From Galeopsis tetrahit (lineage: Eukaryota; Streptophyta; Magnoliopsida; Lamiales; Lamiaceae): 64,000 nucleotides of DNA. The DNA lies in NCBI GenBank assembly GCA_963675135.1, contig OY776122.1:85756472-85820471 (forward strand), in the 5' to 3' direction. This document shows positions 59,421 to 64,000 of this stretch, in pieces (position 1 is the stretch's first letter; each line of letters begins with the position of its first letter). Position numbers and translations under genes: made by a program. Below the pieces are notes generated by a model that saw only the letters and a list, made by a program, of their open reading frames with translations, was not told where the DNA came from and searched no databases.

Positions 59421-60819
59421 ATGTAGTTAACAACGAGTCAATTTTTAAAATTAGGGATGAAAGGGGATGGATGAAATATTTTTCATGTGAAGTAGAAATA
59501 GTTTGGAAGGAAAAATTAAAGTTTAATGTTAATTTAAAAAGAAAGACAAAATTTGGAGAAATAACATTTACATAAAGGAGGAAAGTCGAGTTTTAATCAA
59601 AATCGAAGTTTTGTAGACAATTTAAAGAGATGATGTAATTTTGATGAAAAAATGCAAGTTTTCATGTAAATTTTTTTTAGAGGGAGAGCAAAATTTAGAT
59701 GCAAAAGGCAACTTTTCTTAAAATCGGAGTTAACGAGTCAAGTTTTCATTAAAATCGAAATTTCATATCAATATTGTTTTTTAAGAGAGAGAGCGAAATT
59801 TAGATGCAAAAAACAAGTTTTTCTTAAAATCGAATTACCGAGTCAATTTTTAAAATTAAAGATGAGCAAGAGGGATGGAATGAAAGGAAAAATTAGAGTT
59901 CCATGTCAATTTAAAAAGAAAGACGAAATTTGGAGAAATACTTTTGAATGGAGGATGAAAATCGAGTTTTGTAGACAAATTTTTAAAGAGAGGATGTAAT
60001 TTTGATGAAGAAAATGCAAGTTTTCATTAAAATCGAAGTTTCATGTCAATTTTTTTTAGAGGGAGAGCAAAATTTAGATGCAAAAGGCAAGTTTTCTTAA
60101 AATTGGAGTTAACGAGGCAATTTTTTAAATTAGGGATTAAAAAGGGCGATGAAATATTTTTCATGTGAAATAGAAATAGTTTTGGAAGGAAAAATTAGAG
60201 TTTCATGTCAATTTAAAAAGAAGGACGAAATTTGGAGAAATACTTTTGAATGAAAGACGAAAATCAAATTTTATTCAAAATCGAAGTTTTGTAGACAATT
60301 TTTATAGAGATGATGTAATTTTGATGATAAAAATGCACGTTTTCATTAAAATAGAAGTTTCATGTCAATTAAAGAGGGAAGAGAGCGAAATTTAGATGCA
60401 AAATGCAAGTTTTTCTTAAAAACAGAGTTAACGAGTCAATCTTTAAAATTAGAGATGAAAAAGGACGGATGAAATATTTTTCATGTGAAGTAGAAATAGT
60501 TTTGAAAAGAAAAATTAGAGTTTCATGTCAATTTAAAAAGAAGTACGAAATTTGGAGAAATTCAAAATCGAAGTTTTATAGACAATTTTTTAAATAGATG
60601 ATGTAATTTTGATGAAAAAAATGCAAGTTTTCATTAAAATCGAAGTTTCATGTCAATTTTGGAGGGAAGACCAAAATTTAGATGCAAAAGACAAGTTTTT
60701 CTCAAAACGGAGTTAACGAGTCAATCTTTAAAATTGGAGATGAAAAAGGATGGATGAAATATTTTTCATGTGATGTATAAATAGTTTTATAAAGAAAAAT
60801 TAGAGTTTCATGTGAATTT

Positions 60820-63800
60820 AAAGAAATACTTTTGAAGGGAGGATGAAAATCGAGTTTTATTCAAAATCGGAGTTATGAAGATAATTTTTTAAAGAGATCA
60901 TGTAATTTTGATGAAAAAAATGCAAGTTTTCATTATGATCGAAGTTTCAAGTCAATTTTAGAGGGAAGAGCGAAATTTAGATGCAAAATGCAAGTTTTTC
61001 TTAAAAACGGAGTTAACGAGTCAATCTTTAAAATTAGAGATGAAAAAGGATGGATGAAATATTTTTCATGTGATGTAGAAATAGTTTTGTAAGGAAAAAT
61101 TAGAGTTTAATGTCAATTTAAAAAGAAGTACGAAATTTGGAGAAATACTTTGGAATGGAGGATGAAAATCGAGTTTTATTCAAAACTGGAGCATTGGTTT
61201 CATGTCAATTTTGGAGGGAAGAGCGAAATTTAGATGCATAATGCAAGTTTTTCTTAAAAACGGAGTTAACGAGTCGATCTTTAAAATTAGAGATGAAAAA
61301 GGACGGATGAAATATTTTTCATGTGAACTAGAAATAGTTTTGAAAAGAAAAATTAGAGTTTCATGTCAATTTAAAAAGAAGTACGAAATCGAAGTTTTGG
61401 AAACAATTTTTTAAAGAGATGATGTAATTTTGATGAAAAAAATGCAAGTTTTCATTATAATCGAAGTTTCATGTTAATTTTAGAGGGAAGACCAAAATTT
61501 AGATGCAAAAGATAAGTTTTTCTTAAAAACTGAGTTAACGAGTCAATTTTTAAAATTAGAGATGAAAGAGGGTGGATGAAATATTTTTCATGTGATGTAG
61601 AAATAGTTTGTAAGGAAAAATTAGAGTTTCATGTCAATTTAAAAAGAAGTAAGAAATTTGGCGAAATACTTTTGAATGAAGGATGAAAATCGAGTTTTAT
61701 TAAAATCGGAGTTTTGTAGACAATTTTTAAAGAAATGATGTAATTTTGATAATAAAAATGCAAGTTTTTTTTTTTAAATCGAAGTTTCATGTCAACTATA
61801 GAGGAAAGAGCGAAATTTAGATGCAAAATACAAGTTTTACTTAAAAACGGAGTTAACGAGTCAATTTTTAAAATTAGAGAAGAAAAAGGGTGGATGAAAT
61901 ATTTTTCATGTGATGTAGAAATAGTTTTGTAAGGAAAAATTAGAGTTTCATGTCAATTTAAAAAGAAGTACGAATTTTTGAGAAATACTTTTGAATGGAG
62001 GATGAAAATCGAGTTTTATTCAAAACCGGAGTTTTGTAGACAATTTTTTAAATAGATGATGTAATTTTGATGAAAAAAATGCAAGTTTTCATTAAAATCG
62101 AAGTTTCATGTCAATTTTGGAGGGAATAGCGAAATTTAGATGCAAAATGCAAGTTTTTCTTAAAAACGGAGTTAACGAGTCAATCTTTAAAATTAGAGAT
62201 GAAAAATGATGGATGAAATTTTTTAATGTGAAGTAGAAATAGTTTTGGAAGGAAAAATTAGAGTTTCATGTCAATTTAAAGAAATACTTTTGAAGGGAGG
62301 ATGAAAATCGAGTTTTATTCAAAATCGGAGTTATGAAGATAATTTTTTAAAGAGATCATGTAATTTTGATGAAAAAAATGCAAGTTTTCATTATGATCGA
62401 AGTTTCAAGTCAATTTTAGAGGGAAGAGCGAAATTTAGATGCAAAATGCAAGTTTTTCTTAAAAACGGAGTTAACGAGTCAATCTTTAAAATTAGAGATG
62501 AAAAAGGATGGATGAAATATTTTTCATGTGATGTAGAAATAGTTTTGTAAGGAAAAATTAGAGTTTAATGTCAATTTAAAAAGAAGTACGAAATTTGGAG
62601 AAATACTTTGGAATGGAGGATGAAAATCGAGTTTTATTCAAAACTGGAGCATTGGTTTCATGTCAATTTTGGAGGGAAGAGCGAAATTTAGATGCATAAT
62701 GCAAGTTTTTCTTAAAAACGGAGTTAACGAGTCGATCTTTAAAATTAGAGATGAAAAAGGACGGATGAAATATTTTTCATGTGAACTAGAAATAGTTTTG
62801 AAAAGAAAAATTAGAGTTTCATGTCAATTTAAAAAGAAGTACGAAATCGAAGTTTTGGAAACAATTTTTTAAAGAGATGATGTAATTTTGATGAAAAAAA
62901 TGCAAGTTTTCATTAAAATCGAAGTTTCATGTTAATTTTAGAGGGAAGACCAAAATTTAGATGCAAAAGACAAGTTTTTCTTAAAAACTGAGTTAACGAG
63001 TCAATTTTTAAAATTAGAGATGAAAGAGGGTGGATGAAATATTTTTCATGTGATGTAGAAATAGTTTGTAAGGAAAAATTAGAGTTTCATGTCAATTTAA
63101 AAAGAAGTAAGAAATTTGGCGAAATACTTTTGAATGAAGGATGAAAATCGAGTTTTATTAAAATCGGAGTTTTGTAGACAATTTTTAAAGAAATGATGTA
63201 ATTTTGATAATAAAAATGCAAGTTTTTTTTTTTAAAATCGAAGTTTCATGTCAACTATAGTGGAAAGAGCGAAATTTAGATGCAAAATACAAGTTTTTCT
63301 TAAAAACGGAGTTAACGAGTCAATTTTTAAAATTAGAGAAGAAAAAGGGTGGATGAAATATTTTTCATGTGATGTAGAAATAGTATTGTAAGGAAAAAAT
63401 AGAGTTTCATGTCAATTTAAAAAGAAGAACGAATTTTTGAGAAATACTTTTGAATGGAGGATGAAAATCGAGTTTTATTCAAAATCGGAGTTTTGTAGAC
63501 AATTTTTTAAATAGATGATGTAATTTTGATGAAAAAAATGCAAGTTTTCATTAAAATCGAAGTTTCATGTCAATTTTGGAGGGAATAACGAAATTTAGAT
63601 GCAAAATGCAAGTTTTTCTTAAAAACGGAGTTAACGAGTCTGAAAAATGATGGATGAATTTTTTTAATGTGAAGTAGAAATAGTTTTGGAAGGAAAAATT
63701 AGAGTTTCATGTCAATTTAAAGAAATACTTTTGAAGGGAGTATGAAAATCGAGTTTTATTCAAAATCGGAGTTATGAAGATAATTTTTTAAAGAGATCAT

Positions 63801-64000
63801 GTAATTTTGATGAAAAAAATGCAAGTTTTCATTATGATCGAAGTTTCAAGTCAATTTTAGAGGGAAGAGCAAAATTTAGATGCAAAATGCAAGTTTTTCT
63901 TAAAAACGGAGTTAACGAGTCAATCTTTAAAATTAGAGATGAAAAAGGATGGATGAAATATTTTTCATGTGATGTGGAAATAGTTTTGTAAGGAAAAATT
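60820..64000. repeat. Higher-order repeat of about 1458 bp within the satellite
   Basis: The variant junction TTTAAAGAAATACTTTTGAA occurs starting near 60820, 62278 and 63719, spacings of 1458 and 1441 bp. Every local peculiarity repeats at the same spacing, including a truncated monomer (GTACGAAATCGAAGTTTTGG near 61381 and 62839) and a 70-codon open stretch at 61202 and 62660. Each unit holds five monomers of unequal length (about 256-319 bp). The second unit lost a short AATCTTTAAAATTAGAGA segment near 63640, which accounts for 1441. Confidence 0.92.

Larger units (their letters stand above)
55196..64000. repeat. Tandem satellite array, monomer about 300-320 bp
   Basis: The array runs off the right edge. 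Each monomer contains, in order, AAAAATTAGAGTTTCATGTC, GACGAAATTTGGAGAAATAC, GAGGATGAAAATCGAGTTTT, CGGAGTTTTGTAGACAATTT, GATGTAATTTTGATGAAAAA, TGCAAGTTTTCATTAAAATC, AGCGAAATTTAGATGCAAAA, AACGGAGTTAACGAGTCAAT and GATGAAATATTTTTCATGTG. Monomers left of about 60 kb are more divergent and irregular; those to the right are more alike. Two transposons interrupt it (56134-57108 and 58241-59420). Short reading frames in it are not conserved between monomers and are not genes. Confidence 0.95.

Noticed and set aside
61202..62872. Two identical 70-residue ORFs (MSILEGRAKFRC...)
   Set aside because: They repeat at the 1458-bp satellite period. Other monomers break the frame, so they reflect the repeat, not a gene.
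1..64000. CRISPR arrays, bacterial operons, riboswitches, tRNA or rRNA genes
   Set aside because: None was seen. The window is plant nuclear DNA, and the regular repeats are satellite or MITE sequence.

Overview
The window is nuclear DNA of a flowering plant, most likely a eudicot. Intergenic DNA is very AT-rich. The genes have many short exons with GT-AG introns, all the proteins have close Arabidopsis counterparts, and miniature transposons of the Stowaway, hAT and Mutator types are dense, alongside copia remnants, a LINE-type fragment and a decayed piece of plastid DNA. I rebuilt the genes by hand from splice sites, keeping reading phase across every junction. An asterid is my guess, but the sequence does not prove it.

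Seven genes were found and all lie on the minus strand. From left to right they are: the 5' end of an unidentified gene running off the left edge (CDS 1-80); UPL4, a HECT ubiquitin ligase (6768-14184, 17 coding exons, 1526 aa); a NF-YB subunit of the CCAAT-binding factor (16794-19048, 5 exons, 186 aa); a malectin-like LRR receptor kinase of the AT1G67720/AT2G37050 type (26890-35036, 15 exons, 928 aa); cytosolic ascorbate peroxidase (39282-41825, 9 exons, 249 aa); ribosomal protein uL4/RPL4 (43086-45229, 2 exons, 410 aa); and a REVEILLE MYB-like clock factor of the RVE8/LCL group (48415-51763, 8 exons, 272 aa). They look like ordinary single genes with no functional link: protein turnover, transcription, signalling, redox defence, translation and circadian regulation.

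The spaces between genes, and several introns, are mostly transposon debris. About 1.1-6.3 kb holds four degraded elements, one nested in another. About 19.5-23.5 kb is a pyrimidine-rich block with internal tandem duplications, a Mutator-type MITE with a clean 9-bp target duplication, and a Helitron-like CTAG end. A whole-length dead plastid ndhI copy lies at 23.8-24.3 kb. Three hAT-like elements (25.25, 36.45 and 42.5 kb) carry dense arrays of GC-rich words in AT-rich surroundings. A run of five MITE-like elements (52.4-55.2 kb) leads into the last region.

From about 55.2 kb to the right edge the sequence is a tandem satellite of about 300-320 bp monomers. It is interrupted by a 975-bp Mutator-like foldback element and a 1.18-kb copia/LTR remnant. 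The rightmost 3.2 kb is organised as a higher-order repeat of about 1458 bp. This array is the most striking structure in the window. I found no convincing new protein system.
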